Positions 1 to 6,804 of a stretch of DNA of 14,270 nucleotides are shown here, in pieces. The position numbers were made by a program, and so were the translations under genes. The notes beneath the pieces were generated by a model. The model worked only from the letters and a program-made list of their open reading frames with translations. It did no database searches and was not told the DNA's origin. The stretch is from positions 1 through 14,270 of the forward strand of contig DAET01000054.1 of assembly GCA_002497765.1 (NCBI GenBank). The letters run 5' to 3'. This stretch comes from Euryarchaeota archaeon UBA486. Lineage in GTDB: Archaea; Thermoplasmatota; Poseidoniia; Poseidoniales; Poseidoniaceae. Within the stretch, counting starts at the first letter, position 1; every line of letters begins with the position of its first letter.

Positions 1-4
1 TACC

Positions 5-1012
5 ATGCGACTCGTGGACCGCTACAAACGGCCGCTCCACGACCTCCGTGTTTCGGTCACGGACCGATGCAACTTCCGTTGCACGTACTGCATGCCCCGG
101 GAGCACTTTGATGCCGACCATGCCTTCCTTGAGCGTGAAGCACTCCTGACGTACGAGGAAATTACCACGGTGGTGAAAAGCCTCTTGCCCGCTGGTTTGC
201 GAAAGGTGCGCCTCACGGGAGGGGAGCCGTTGCTGCGCAAGGACATCACGACCTTGGTTGAAATGCTGAGAGCTGCAGGCCCCGAACTTGACCTCGCCCT
301 CACCACCAACGGGGCGCTCTTGGAACGCCATGCATCAGCCCTCAAACGCGCCGGTCTCAACCGAGTGACCGTGAGCCTGGATGCCATCGACGAGGCCTTG
401 TTTCAACAGATGGCCGACACCACCAACCACGGCCCGAATCAGGTCCTCGCAGGCATCGATGTCGCGCTCGGCCTCGGCCTCGGCGTCAAAGTCAACACCG
501 TGGTCCAAAAAGGGCTGAATGATGGAGAATTGATTCAGCTTGCTGAAGCGTGCACAGCACGCAACATCACGTTGAGATTCATTGAATTCATGGATGTGGG
601 GAACACCAACGCCTGGAAACTCGAGGACGTCATGACCGGCCAGGAAATCAGAAACGTGCTCCAACACCGATTTGGTCAACTGAAGCCTGTTCAAGCAGCG
701 GACCGAAGCCAAGTGGCACGCACCTACGAAACGATGAACGGTCATCGCTTTGGTTTCATTGAATCCGTATCGAACCCTTTCTGCGGTGATTGCACCCGTG
801 CACGGCTTTCAGCCAACGGCTCACTCTACACCTGTTTGTTCTCCTCAAGCGGGCACGACCTCAAGTCCCTTCTGCGAATGGAAGCAGAAGAACACGAGGT
901 ATTGCAAGCTGTCCAAAGCATCTGGGAAGGTCGCAAGGATCAATATTCAATGGAACGAGCTTCCATCGAGGACCCATCATCAAAGGTCGAGATGTCCTTT
1001 ATCGGTGGTTGA
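5..1012 (+). CDS. moaA: GTP 3',8-cyclase MoaA (molybdenum cofactor biosynthesis)
   Basis: Radical-SAM enzyme that rearranges GTP into 3',8-cyclo-7,8-dihydro-GTP, the first step of molybdopterin synthesis, in the cytoplasm; MoaC normally completes the step. The 335-residue protein is full length for the family. The N-terminal radical-SAM cluster motif CxxxCxxC is at C22, C26 and C29, the SAM-binding TGGEPLLR at 71-78, and the second cluster motif CxxC-x13-C at C260, C263 and C277 with the adjacent CTRARL stretch. The chain ends in Gly-Gly (334-335), a family hallmark needed for activity. Only four bases precede the ATG, so promoter and ribosome-binding site lie outside the window. No other Mo-cofactor gene is visible. 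Its TGA is followed directly by the stop codon of the convergent pilin-like gene. Identification is secure; radical-SAM homologues outside MoaA lack the C-terminal cluster and GG tail. Confidence 0.97.
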   Translation: MRLVDRYKRPLHDLRVSVTDRCNFRCTYCMPREHFDADHAFLEREALLTYEEITTVVKSLLPAGLRKVRLTGGEPLLRKDITTLVEMLRAAGPELDLALTTNGALLERHASALKRAGLNRVTVSLDAIDEALFQQMADTTNHGPNQVLAGIDVALGLGLGVKVNTVVQKGLNDGELIQLAEACTARNITLRFIEFMDVGNTNAWKLEDVMTGQEIRNVLQHRFGQLKPVQAADRSQVARTYETMNGHRFGFIESVSNPFCGDCTRARLSANGSLYTCLFSSSGHDLKSLLRMEAEEHEVLQAVQSIWEGRKDQYSMERASIEDPSSKVEMSFIGG

Positions 1013-1016
1013 TCAA
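1009..1016. other. Back-to-back convergent stop codons in a palindrome
   Basis: The moaA stop (TGA, 1010-1012) and the reverse-strand pilin stop (TGA read from 1015 to 1013) are immediately adjacent and form the perfect 8-base palindrome TTGATCAA. There is no intergenic base between the two convergent genes, so each transcript must terminate inside the other gene. Confidence 0.9.
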
Positions 1017-1504
1017 GCCATGGCGGGCAGGCCCACGTCCACGATCAGGGCACTTGACGTTTGGTCAACCAAACGGAATCGCCAACTCCCATCATCGGCA
1101 CCAATGGTTTCCGAATCGATGACAAAATAATCACCCTGTGTGACGGAATAGCCTGCATCTCGGTCATGGAACGAGATGTTCGTGCCAACCACGCCGTACA
1201 CGTCGGCGTCAGCGACCTGCCCACGGATAGGGAGGTCCTGAGTGGTGTCAGCCGGCAACAAATCGAACTGGAGGCGAGCAGGGTCAATGGACTGGTCGAG
1301 GCTCGTGATGCGGACCACGTGGAATCCGTTGTCCAGCGCACGAACACTGACCGTCGCTTGAGGAGCAGATTTCTCCACCGTGGTCAACGCGCCTTGCATC
1401 AACACGAAGACCATGCTCGAGAGCATGACCGTGATGGCGAGGAGGAGCACGGTGGCAATCACCGGGCTGACCGCTTCCTCGTCCCGAACAGCGGTCCCTC
1501 GCAT
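1013..1504 (-). CDS. Archaeal type IV pilin-like protein
   Basis: A 163-residue protein with the archaeal type IV pilin N-terminal signature: a short charged start (MRGTAVRDEE), then AVSPVIATVLLLAITVMLSS, a hydrophobic helix at about 13-38, then a soluble, beta-rich, acidic domain. In this family the leader is cut by a prepilin peptidase just before the hydrophobic helix, and the mature protein is assembled into a pilus or anchored in the membrane; the exact cut site is not obvious here. The C-terminal domain (about 45-163) has no cysteine and resembles nothing I recognise. It stands alone, 74 bases downstream of the geranylgeranyl reductase gene on the same strand, with no clear Shine-Dalgarno before its ATG. 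It could be a substrate of the pilus assembly operon at 6805-9739, but they are 5 kb apart and that link is inference. Confidence 0.8.
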   Translation of the reverse strand: MRGTAVRDEEAVSPVIATVLLLAITVMLSSMVFVLMQGALTTVEKSAPQATVSVRALDNGFHVVRITSLDQSIDPARLQFDLLPADTTQDLPIRGQVADADVYGVVGTNISFHDRDAGYSVTQGDYFVIDSETIGADDGSWRFRLVDQTSSALIVDVGLPAMA

Positions 1505-1578
1505 GGATGCTACGGGGGCGTCAAATCACTTGAACACACCGATAGGAAGGGTGGTAGGTATCGTGGTTTTGCGGGCCA

Positions 1579-2724
1579 TCAAATCAGCCAAAGCGGTCGT
1601 TCACATTCCATGGCGCGCTTGATGCCCCCAATGGGCCCGAGAATTCGCAAAATGACTTCGGTCAACACGTCACCACGCATGAACGCGTAGCCCATGTTTT
1701 TGCTTCGCAGGGAATTCTTGAGAGCAGGACCCATGGACGCCCGAACCTTGTCCTCGTACGTTGAGAGTGGCGTCCCGTTCTCCAAATGGTCGATGATGGA
1801 TTCGGCAGCAAAACAACCCGAGATGATGGCCTGGCTAATGCCACCACCGTTGCTGGGCATGACCAACCCGGCAGCATCGCCAACCGCCAGCGTGGTTCCA
1901 TCGACCATTTGCTTTACAGGCCCACCCATCGGAATCCAGCCACCGCCGAATGAAACGATTTCCAAATTCAGGTCGGCGCAAAATCGCTCGAGGTGACCTT
2001 TGAGATCGCCTTCGAGCTTCCCCGCTCTGACGCCCAACCCAACGTTGGCAAAATTCGGACCCTTTGGGATGATCCATGCATAACCTGAAGGGGCAACCGA
2101 TCCGAGGAAGACGTCGAACGTTTCGGGCACGTCACCTTTGACTTGGGCGTAAATGGTCGGCACTTGGTCCTCTGGACGGAACGTAGGGTCCTGCCCGTGG
2201 CGAAGACGACCGACGTGAGCTAAGCTTCCGGAGGCGTCAATGAGGTAATCGCAAGTAAAGCGTCCTTCGCTGGTAACCAACAACTCACGATTGGCTTTTC
2301 GCTGGTGTTGAAGACGTTTAAGCGAGGTCGACATTCGGATTTCAGCACCCGCCCGAACGGCCTTGTCGGCGAGATAGCCGTCGAATTGCAGGCGGTGCCC
2401 TGCGAAGGCATCCAGTTCAAAGTCATAGGATTTCCCGGATGGCAAGAACACCCGCATGTTATCGAGACGGTGCAGCCTCAATCGTTCTGGAAAATCAAAG
2501 TAGGTCTTGAGCCAATCGTGGTCCTCCAAGTGATGAAATGTTCCGATGACTTCGCCCCAATTGGGAATGCATTCACCGCATTGGGCGGGATTCCCAACGA
2601 TGGAACGCCGCTCGAGAACGAGGACATCAAGCCCAGCCTCGGCGAGGCGCTGAGCAGCCGCACTTCCAGCGGGGCCTGCACCCACGACAATGACCTGACG
2701 ATGCACGACATCCTTGACGGCCAA
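1579..2724 (-). CDS. Geranylgeranyl reductase family FAD protein (archaeal lipid saturation)
   Basis: FAD-dependent oxidoreductase of the digeranylgeranylglycerophospholipid reductase family, which saturates the isoprenoid chains of archaeal membrane lipids. The 381-residue protein shows the dinucleotide-binding GAGPAG at 15-20, the family CGEC/I segment at 49-53, the substrate-site pattern PxxYxWxxPK as PSGYAWIIPK at 212-221, and the FAD-pyrophosphate motif GDAAGLVMPSNGGGI at 282-296. The start is TTG at 2724: it sits four bases behind a perfect GAGGTGA, and the next in-frame candidate (a GTG a few codons in) has no such site. The ribosome-binding site overlaps the stop of the upstream prenyl synthase gene (nine bases between genes), so the two are almost certainly co-transcribed and translationally coupled. 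The pair supplies long prenyl chains and then reduces them. Exact substrate among geranylgeranyl lipids is not decided by sequence. Confidence 0.9.
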   Translation of the reverse strand: MAVKDVVHRQVIVVGAGPAGSAAAQRLAEAGLDVLVLERRSIVGNPAQCGECIPNWGEVIGTFHHLEDHDWLKTYFDFPERLRLHRLDNMRVFLPSGKSYDFELDAFAGHRLQFDGYLADKAVRAGAEIRMSTSLKRLQHQRKANRELLVTSEGRFTCDYLIDASGSLAHVGRLRHGQDPTFRPEDQVPTIYAQVKGDVPETFDVFLGSVAPSGYAWIIPKGPNFANVGLGVRAGKLEGDLKGHLERFCADLNLEIVSFGGGWIPMGGPVKQMVDGTTLAVGDAAGLVMPSNGGGISQAIISGCFAAESIIDHLENGTPLSTYEDKVRASMGPALKNSLRSKNMGYAFMRGDVLTEVILRILGPIGGIKRAMECERPLWLI

Positions 2725-2728
2725 GTTC

Positions 2729-2735
2729 TCACCTC
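2729..2735 (-). promoter_or_regulatory. Ribosome-binding site fixing a TTG start
   Basis: GAGGTGA on the minus strand, four bases upstream of the TTG at 2724. Its first two bases belong to the TGA stop of the upstream prenyl synthase gene (TGAGGTGA), a layout expected for translational coupling. The same motif and spacing recur before the HemC-like gene and the second F-type pilus gene. Confidence 0.75.
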
Positions 2736-3717
2736 ATGCGTGTCGATCTTTGACGATGTTGGTGATCATCATCATCATGTCTTTTGCCTGACCGTCGGGG
2801 AATCGTTGGAGTTCTTCCTGCGCACGCTCAAGGTGCGTTTTCACCAAGATTTCGGCGTACTCCATGCTGCTGGAACGTTCGAGGAGGGCCATCAATTCAT
2901 CAAAGTCATCATCGCTGAAATTCTCAATGAGTTCGGAAAGACGCGTACGGTGCGTTCCGTGCGAAAGGGTGAGCGCATGAATCAGTGGCAGTGTCATCTT
3001 CCCTTCGTACACGTCCGCACCTCGTGGTTTCCCCATTCGCTCATCGCCGCGAAGGTCGAGCAGGTCGTCCACGAGTTGGAAGGCAATGCCCAATTCCATG
3101 CCAAACCGTTCGAGGGCTCGTGCATGCTCGTCATCCAAGCCCGCCACCAAACCAGCAGCATAGCACCCCGAGGCAAACGGCCCTGCGGTTTTGCCCCGCA
3201 CGATGGAAAGGTAGTCTTCGGGCGAGGTGGCGAGGTTGAGGACGTGGTCGAGTTGATGATATTCTGAAACTGCGATGTTGGCACAGCAGCGGGCAATCAC
3301 CGTTACGATTTGCTCGGAGTAGCGACCACCGAGGGCAAATCCGTGAACAAACAGCCAATCACCGGCGATCACGGCCTTGGCCTGGCCAGCCTGCGCATGA
3401 ATGGTCGGAATGCCGCGTCGTTGTTGCGCTTCATCGTTGATGTCATCGTGAACCAGGGTTGCGGTGTGAATCAATTCGAACGCCAAAGCGAGGGGCATGA
3501 CATCATCAATGTTGGTACCGCCTGCAAGTTGATACGCGAGGAGAAACAGAATGGGTCGCAACCGTTTTCCGCCCGCATTCAGCACGCGGCCTGCCTCAAC
3601 GGCGACTTCGCCTGCACCCGATTCAATTTCGGACTCAATGAGGTCCTTGAGGGCCTGATTGACCTCATCGCGAATGGATTCCAACGCCGAACTCAGCGTC
3701 TCAACATCACTGCGCAC
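2734..3717 (-). CDS. Trans-polyprenyl diphosphate synthase (GGPP synthase-like)
   Basis: Condenses isopentenyl diphosphate with allylic diphosphates to make the prenyl chains of archaeal lipids. The 327-residue protein has GGKRLRP at 49-55, the first Asp-rich motif DDIND at 91-95 followed by RRG at 100-102, GKTA at 175-178, and the second Asp-rich motif in FQLVDDLLDL at 213-222. There is no two-residue insertion in the first Asp motif. The residue five before the first Asp is Ala86, small as in longer-chain synthases, so the product could be geranylgeranyl diphosphate or longer; the adjacent geranylgeranyl reductase favours GGPP in context. The start is GTG at 3717, the first possible one after an in-frame TAA nine codons upstream. 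No Shine-Dalgarno precedes it, while a TTAA lies about 26 bases upstream, so a leaderless transcript is possible. A TTG thirteen codons in is an alternative. Confidence 0.9.
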   Translation of the reverse strand: MRSDVETLSSALESIRDEVNQALKDLIESEIESGAGEVAVEAGRVLNAGGKRLRPILFLLAYQLAGGTNIDDVMPLALAFELIHTATLVHDDINDEAQQRRGIPTIHAQAGQAKAVIAGDWLFVHGFALGGRYSEQIVTVIARCCANIAVSEYHQLDHVLNLATSPEDYLSIVRGKTAGPFASGCYAAGLVAGLDDEHARALERFGMELGIAFQLVDDLLDLRGDERMGKPRGADVYEGKMTLPLIHALTLSHGTHRTRLSELIENFSDDDFDELMALLERSSSMEYAEILVKTHLERAQEELQRFPDGQAKDMMMMITNIVKDRHA

Positions 3718-3736
3718 ACCGATGCTACGAGGGTGG

Positions 3737-3750
3737 GCTTCTTAACCGGT
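3737..3750. promoter_or_regulatory. Possible shared TATA-like element between divergent genes
   Basis: The 81-base gap between the prenyl synthase GTG (3717, minus) and the HemC-like ATG (3799, plus) holds one AT-rich core, CTTAACC, with TTAA centred at about 3743.5. That is about 26 bases from 3717, the spacing expected for a leaderless minus-strand transcript, and about 26 bases from 3770 on the plus strand, which would leave a leader of roughly 29 bases carrying GAGGTGA. The symmetric core could serve both directions. It is a weak match to an archaeal TATA box. Confidence 0.25.
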
Positions 3751-3787
3751 CGTCCACGCCCTTGACATGTGAGGGGCGACCCTCACC

Positions 3788-3794
3788 GAGGTGA
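3788..3794 (+). promoter_or_regulatory. Ribosome-binding site of the HemC-like gene
   Basis: GAGGTGA, four bases before the ATG at 3799. This decides against the longer reading frame that would begin at GTG 3769. Confidence 0.7.
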
Positions 3795-3798
3795 AACG

Positions 3799-4932
3799 AT
3801 GGAAACGAGTGAGCGTCTTGTGATTCTCACCACGCCCTCCCGCAACGACGGCGTTCGGCTCCAAATTGAACGTGCGGTCAGCACCCACGGCAAACACCGG
3901 GACCTCCTCCTCAAGCAACTTCCCCACATGGAAACGGCCATCCAAACCCTTCGGGACGGCACGGGCGATTTGGTTGCCATGAGTGCCTTTGACTGGCACG
4001 GGCGAGACGTTGAGGGGCTCACCATTGCCGGATTGCTTCCTCGAAAAGAGCCAACATGGGTGCTCGTGGCTGACGACAAGCCCGAGTACCTCGAGCAGCA
4101 TGCAAGGATATTGTGTGATCACGAACTCCTGCGGCGTCAAATGATGCGAATGCGCCCGGACCTCGAACTTGAAACCATGGAGGTGATGGTCGAACGTCTC
4201 GGGGCGAGCAACAGCGTGGCTGAATTGGATGAGGAAGATATCTGGCCGTGGGTTGAGGAGCAGCGTTTGAACGGGCACATTGACGGATTCATTGTACCAC
4301 GAGCCATTCATGCCGGGCACCGGATGAAGGGGCGACGCCACACCCTAGGGCTCCAGCGAGACCAAACCGAGAACAACCGTGAGCGATTTATCCCTCCACC
4401 GCTCCACGGCTTCACCCTCCTCGTGGGTCGACAAGGCTTCCCCAAAGCCAGCATCAAGGAGATGTTCGACCCCAGTGCAGAATTGGCCTATCGGCTTGAA
4501 GCAACGCTGCTGGAAAGTTTGTCGCCTGAACTCCAGCCCATCGTGGGCGCTTACGTTGAACAACGGAAGATCAGCACCTTTCTCAAAAAGGCCTCCGAAG
4601 AAGGCGACGAAACCCTGCTCACATCGCTGGTCGACCCCAACAAGAAACGCGGCGTGTACCGTAGCGGTCCACGGGTTGAAATGCTCATTGAGACCCTTAA
4701 CCCCGAGGGGACCGTGACGGCGGCCTGTGAACGCATCGTTCAACCCGAGAACAGCCACATGGGCATGGTGACCCTTCTCAGGGAATTCATGGATTTGTTG
4801 AACGTGATGACCACCGACCACGAGGGCTCAAAACGAAACATTCCCGGGATGCCTGAGAGTTTCAAAGAGCCCAGCCCGCGCCTCATGAATTTGGACGGTG
4901 AACCATCGCTCCGTGAATCCAACGACCCATAA
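3799..4932 (+). CDS. Diverged hydroxymethylbilane-synthase-like (HemC fold) protein lacking the cofactor cysteine
   Basis: The 377-residue protein follows the porphobilinogen deaminase pattern through most of its first 270 residues. Matches to the E. coli HemC sequence as I recall it: GxLVAMSAFDW (56-66) over the family's DIAVHSMKDVP, keeping the catalytic Asp as D65 but with the preceding Lys as Phe; LLPRKEP (79-85) over the REDP segment; LLRRQ...RPDL (110-122) over LRRQ...RPDL, keeping the paired arginines; NGHIDGFIVPRA (158-169) over NGEYDAIILAVA; and QPIVGAYVE over the VPIGSYAE segment of domain 3. The GGC motif that carries the dipyrromethane cofactor is absent: only two cysteines exist in the whole protein, C106 and one in AACERIV, neither near that site. 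About 100 extra mostly helical residues form the C-terminus. It is therefore probably a HemC-derived protein with a changed, perhaps non-catalytic role. It diverges from the lipid operon. No other heme gene is visible. The remote homology is my reading, not a search result. Confidence 0.55.
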   Translation: METSERLVILTTPSRNDGVRLQIERAVSTHGKHRDLLLKQLPHMETAIQTLRDGTGDLVAMSAFDWHGRDVEGLTIAGLLPRKEPTWVLVADDKPEYLEQHARILCDHELLRRQMMRMRPDLELETMEVMVERLGASNSVAELDEEDIWPWVEEQRLNGHIDGFIVPRAIHAGHRMKGRRHTLGLQRDQTENNRERFIPPPLHGFTLLVGRQGFPKASIKEMFDPSAELAYRLEATLLESLSPELQPIVGAYVEQRKISTFLKKASEEGDETLLTSLVDPNKKRGVYRSGPRVEMLIETLNPEGTVTAACERIVQPENSHMGMVTLLREFMDLLNVMTTDHEGSKRNIPGMPESFKEPSPRLMNLDGEPSLRESNDP

Positions 4933-4967
4933 GAACCGCCTTCCCCTCCTCCTTTGGACTGCGAAGG

Positions 4968-4975
4968 CATATATG
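4968..4975 (+). promoter_or_regulatory. TATA box of the SAP-motif protein gene
   Basis: CATATATG, the clearest AT-rich box in the window, in the 80-base gap between 4932 and 5013. A start of transcription about 26 bases downstream of its centre falls near 4998, one base before the ribosome-binding site, giving a very short leader. A small inverted repeat, CGGC-AAAA-GCCG (4985-4996), lies between the box and that point. The SAP-motif gene thus probably has its own promoter although it follows the HemC-like gene. Confidence 0.55.
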
Positions 4976-4998
4976 CTTTGAATGCGGCAAAAGCCGTA

Positions 4999-5007
4999 GA
5001 GGTGAGG
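4999..5007 (+). promoter_or_regulatory. Ribosome-binding site of the SAP-motif protein gene
   Basis: GAGGTGAGG, five to seven bases before the ATG at 5013, in the short leader downstream of the TATA box. Confidence 0.65.
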
Positions 5008-5012
5008 CAACG

Positions 5013-6746
5013 ATGGACACATCAACCATGTTGGGAGAGTTGTACCAAGCCCGCTTCGACGGCCTCAAGGACATGGCTCAACAACACGGCCTTTCCAAAG
5101 CAGGGCCCGTTGAAGCCCTCCGAGCACGCTTGATTCAACACCTCATTTTTCCCGATTGGGATTTTTCAGCCGCAGGGCTGCGGAGCATCGCCAACAGCGA
5201 TTTGGGAGAAATTTTGGGCGTCTTTGGCATCAAGAAATCCGGCTCCATTAAAGCCCGAAGGCAACGGTTGTTCCTCCACCTCAACCATGATCCAAAGTCG
5301 CTGGCCGTTGAGAAGCTCGACGACATGACGCGGGATGAACTCCATGCCATGTGCAAAGACCTCGAACTCCCGTTGTCCGGCAATAAACAGACCCTGCTCG
5401 CCCGAGTTGCAGGTGTCCTGGCCTCGCAAGAGAACGCCTGGGGCAAGGTGAAGAAGAGCCTCCGCCGACCGCGCGGCCCGGTACGCTTGCCTTCCGCTGC
5501 ACCAGCTGCGCCACGCCCCGCACCAGCCACGGTGGAATCTACCGTGGCTACCTTTGTTGACGACCATGAAGAGGGATGGTCCTTCGAGGATGAAACGGAA
5601 CTTCGTGAAGCGTTGACCACCATTGGCCACGATGCATCGCAGTCAACGGTGGACGCCGTAGTAGAACAGCAACTGCGCCAGGAAGAAGCATCGACTTCAA
5701 CCGTCCCGCCCATGATTCAGCACACGGGAACGACAGAAACGCACAGCCTTGAAACCGAGACGGCCCTCATGGAACTCCGTGAGCGAGCGGCTGAGGTCCA
5801 GGCCTTTGCTCGTGATTTCTTGATGGTCAGTTCAACCACCAACCAAGCCGACATGGAGGCGTTCATTCATTCGCTTCGAGGACAAGGCTTCTCGACCGAC
5901 ATCCCCGCTGTTCACCAGGCTGTGGCAACGATGATCATGGAACTCGACTATCGTGTGCAGCACGAAAGCACCGCTGCGACGGCCATGCCACAGTCATGGA
6001 CGGAGCGTGAGGCCCTCCGCCGATTTGAGGAAGTTCGTAGCACGTTGCGAGATCGCCTCGAAAACATCCTTGCGCTTCATCCCACGGACGTGGTGAAGGC
6101 GAGAATGGCATTTGAGCAAGAAGGACGAGACCTCGACCTTGACCTTCGTGTCCCCAGCGTCTCCGGGCGACTCCATGCCCTGTTCGACCTTCACATCGAA
6201 ATTGCTGAATCGCAAGCGCTTCACGACCCCGTCGTGCAACGTCGCCAACGCATGATGCGCATCCTTCACCGAGGTGCTGTGCACATGGCGGCGGCCGAAC
6301 GAATGACCATTGAACGCCTCGAGCGAAACATCTCTTCGTTTGAGGAACTTGTTCAGACCATCCTTGAATCCGGTGAAGATGGCTTTGATGAAGCCCAACA
6401 GGCGTTGGTCATCCGCTTCCTTGAAACCAAGGGCTATGAGGTCAACACCAGCACCCTGCGTCCTCGCATCCTTGCTTGCGCAGGCATCTTGGGGGCTGAA
6501 CTTGGCTACCTCTCACCCAGCGAGATCCCACGCATTGCACCGGGCGTCCTGGTGACCGAGACCGAGGTCGACGCCATCGTAACCGAACTCAAGTCGCTGG
6601 CGGCGAGTTTCAAACCCGTCCCCGACGCCGTCCAAGAAGAAGAGGAAGCCGTTGCCGAGTCTGTTTCTGACGCCTCCGATAACATCGCACGTGTCCGTGG
6701 GAAAATCGACCGTGTGGACGAGTTGTTGAACCGACTCAACGGCTGA
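5013..6746 (+). CDS. SAP-motif-containing helical protein of unknown function
   Basis: A 577-residue soluble protein that I do not recognise as a whole. The N-terminus holds three successive SAP-like helix-extended-helix motifs at about 15-45, 55-90 and 102-136. The third is the best, with MTRDELHAMCKDLELPLSGNK fitting the SAP pattern of a leucine-rich helix, a Gly turn and a second helix; SAP motifs usually bind DNA. A basic, Pro/Ala-rich linker follows (about 145-175), then an acidic, low-complexity stretch (about 180-260), then a long mostly helical region rich in Glu, Arg and Leu to the end, with a final amphipathic helix (IDRVDELLNRLNG). No signal peptide or membrane segment and no catalytic motif is visible. 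The plan of DNA-binding modules, flexible linker and helical body suggests a chromatin or nucleic-acid-tethered architectural protein, but this is inference. It has its own TATA box and ribosome-binding site and converges with the pilus operon. Confidence 0.75.
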   Translation: MDTSTMLGELYQARFDGLKDMAQQHGLSKAGPVEALRARLIQHLIFPDWDFSAAGLRSIANSDLGEILGVFGIKKSGSIKARRQRLFLHLNHDPKSLAVEKLDDMTRDELHAMCKDLELPLSGNKQTLLARVAGVLASQENAWGKVKKSLRRPRGPVRLPSAAPAAPRPAPATVESTVATFVDDHEEGWSFEDETELREALTTIGHDASQSTVDAVVEQQLRQEEASTSTVPPMIQHTGTTETHSLETETALMELRERAAEVQAFARDFLMVSSTTNQADMEAFIHSLRGQGFSTDIPAVHQAVATMIMELDYRVQHESTAATAMPQSWTEREALRRFEEVRSTLRDRLENILALHPTDVVKARMAFEQEGRDLDLDLRVPSVSGRLHALFDLHIEIAESQALHDPVVQRRQRMMRILHRGAVHMAAAERMTIERLERNISSFEELVQTILESGEDGFDEAQQALVIRFLETKGYEVNTSTLRPRILACAGILGAELGYLSPSEIPRIAPGVLVTETEVDAIVTELKSLAASFKPVPDAVQEEEEAVAESVSDASDNIARVRGKIDRVDELLNRLNG

Positions 6747-6768
6747 CACTGCACTTAGGCACCCGCGC

Positions 6769-6796
6769 CATCACGCAACGATGTTCCACCGTGATG
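6769..6796. terminator. Inverted repeat between convergent genes
   Basis: A perfect 7-base inverted repeat, CATCACG (6769-6775) and CGTGATG (6790-6796), separated by 14 bases, fills most of the 58-base gap between the convergent SAP-motif gene and the pilus ATPase gene. It might act as a bidirectional terminator hairpin, but no T-run follows in either direction, and archaeal termination usually depends on T-runs. Confidence 0.2.
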
Positions 6797-6804
6797 AAGG
6801 CGAA

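Noticed and set aside
1526..1579. 17-codon minus-strand frame starting in the TGATG overlap at the end of the geranylgeranyl reductase gene
   Set aside because: Too short, no ribosome-binding site, and no support beyond the chance overlap of ATG with the stop codon.
2305..3267. Plus-strand open frame of 320 codons spanning the reductase and prenyl synthase genes
   Set aside because: Antisense to two well-supported enzymes whose motifs are intact across the region; no ribosome-binding site or family resemblance.
3742..4341. Minus-strand open frame of 199 codons opposite the HemC-like gene
   Set aside because: The plus-strand frame has a consensus ribosome-binding site, full length and HemC-like motifs; the minus frame has none.
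4985..4996. CGGC-AAAA-GCCG mini hairpin upstream of the SAP-motif gene as an operator or terminator
   Set aside because: A 4-base stem is too short to support a claim; it lies between the TATA box and the likely transcription start, and nothing similar is repeated elsewhere.
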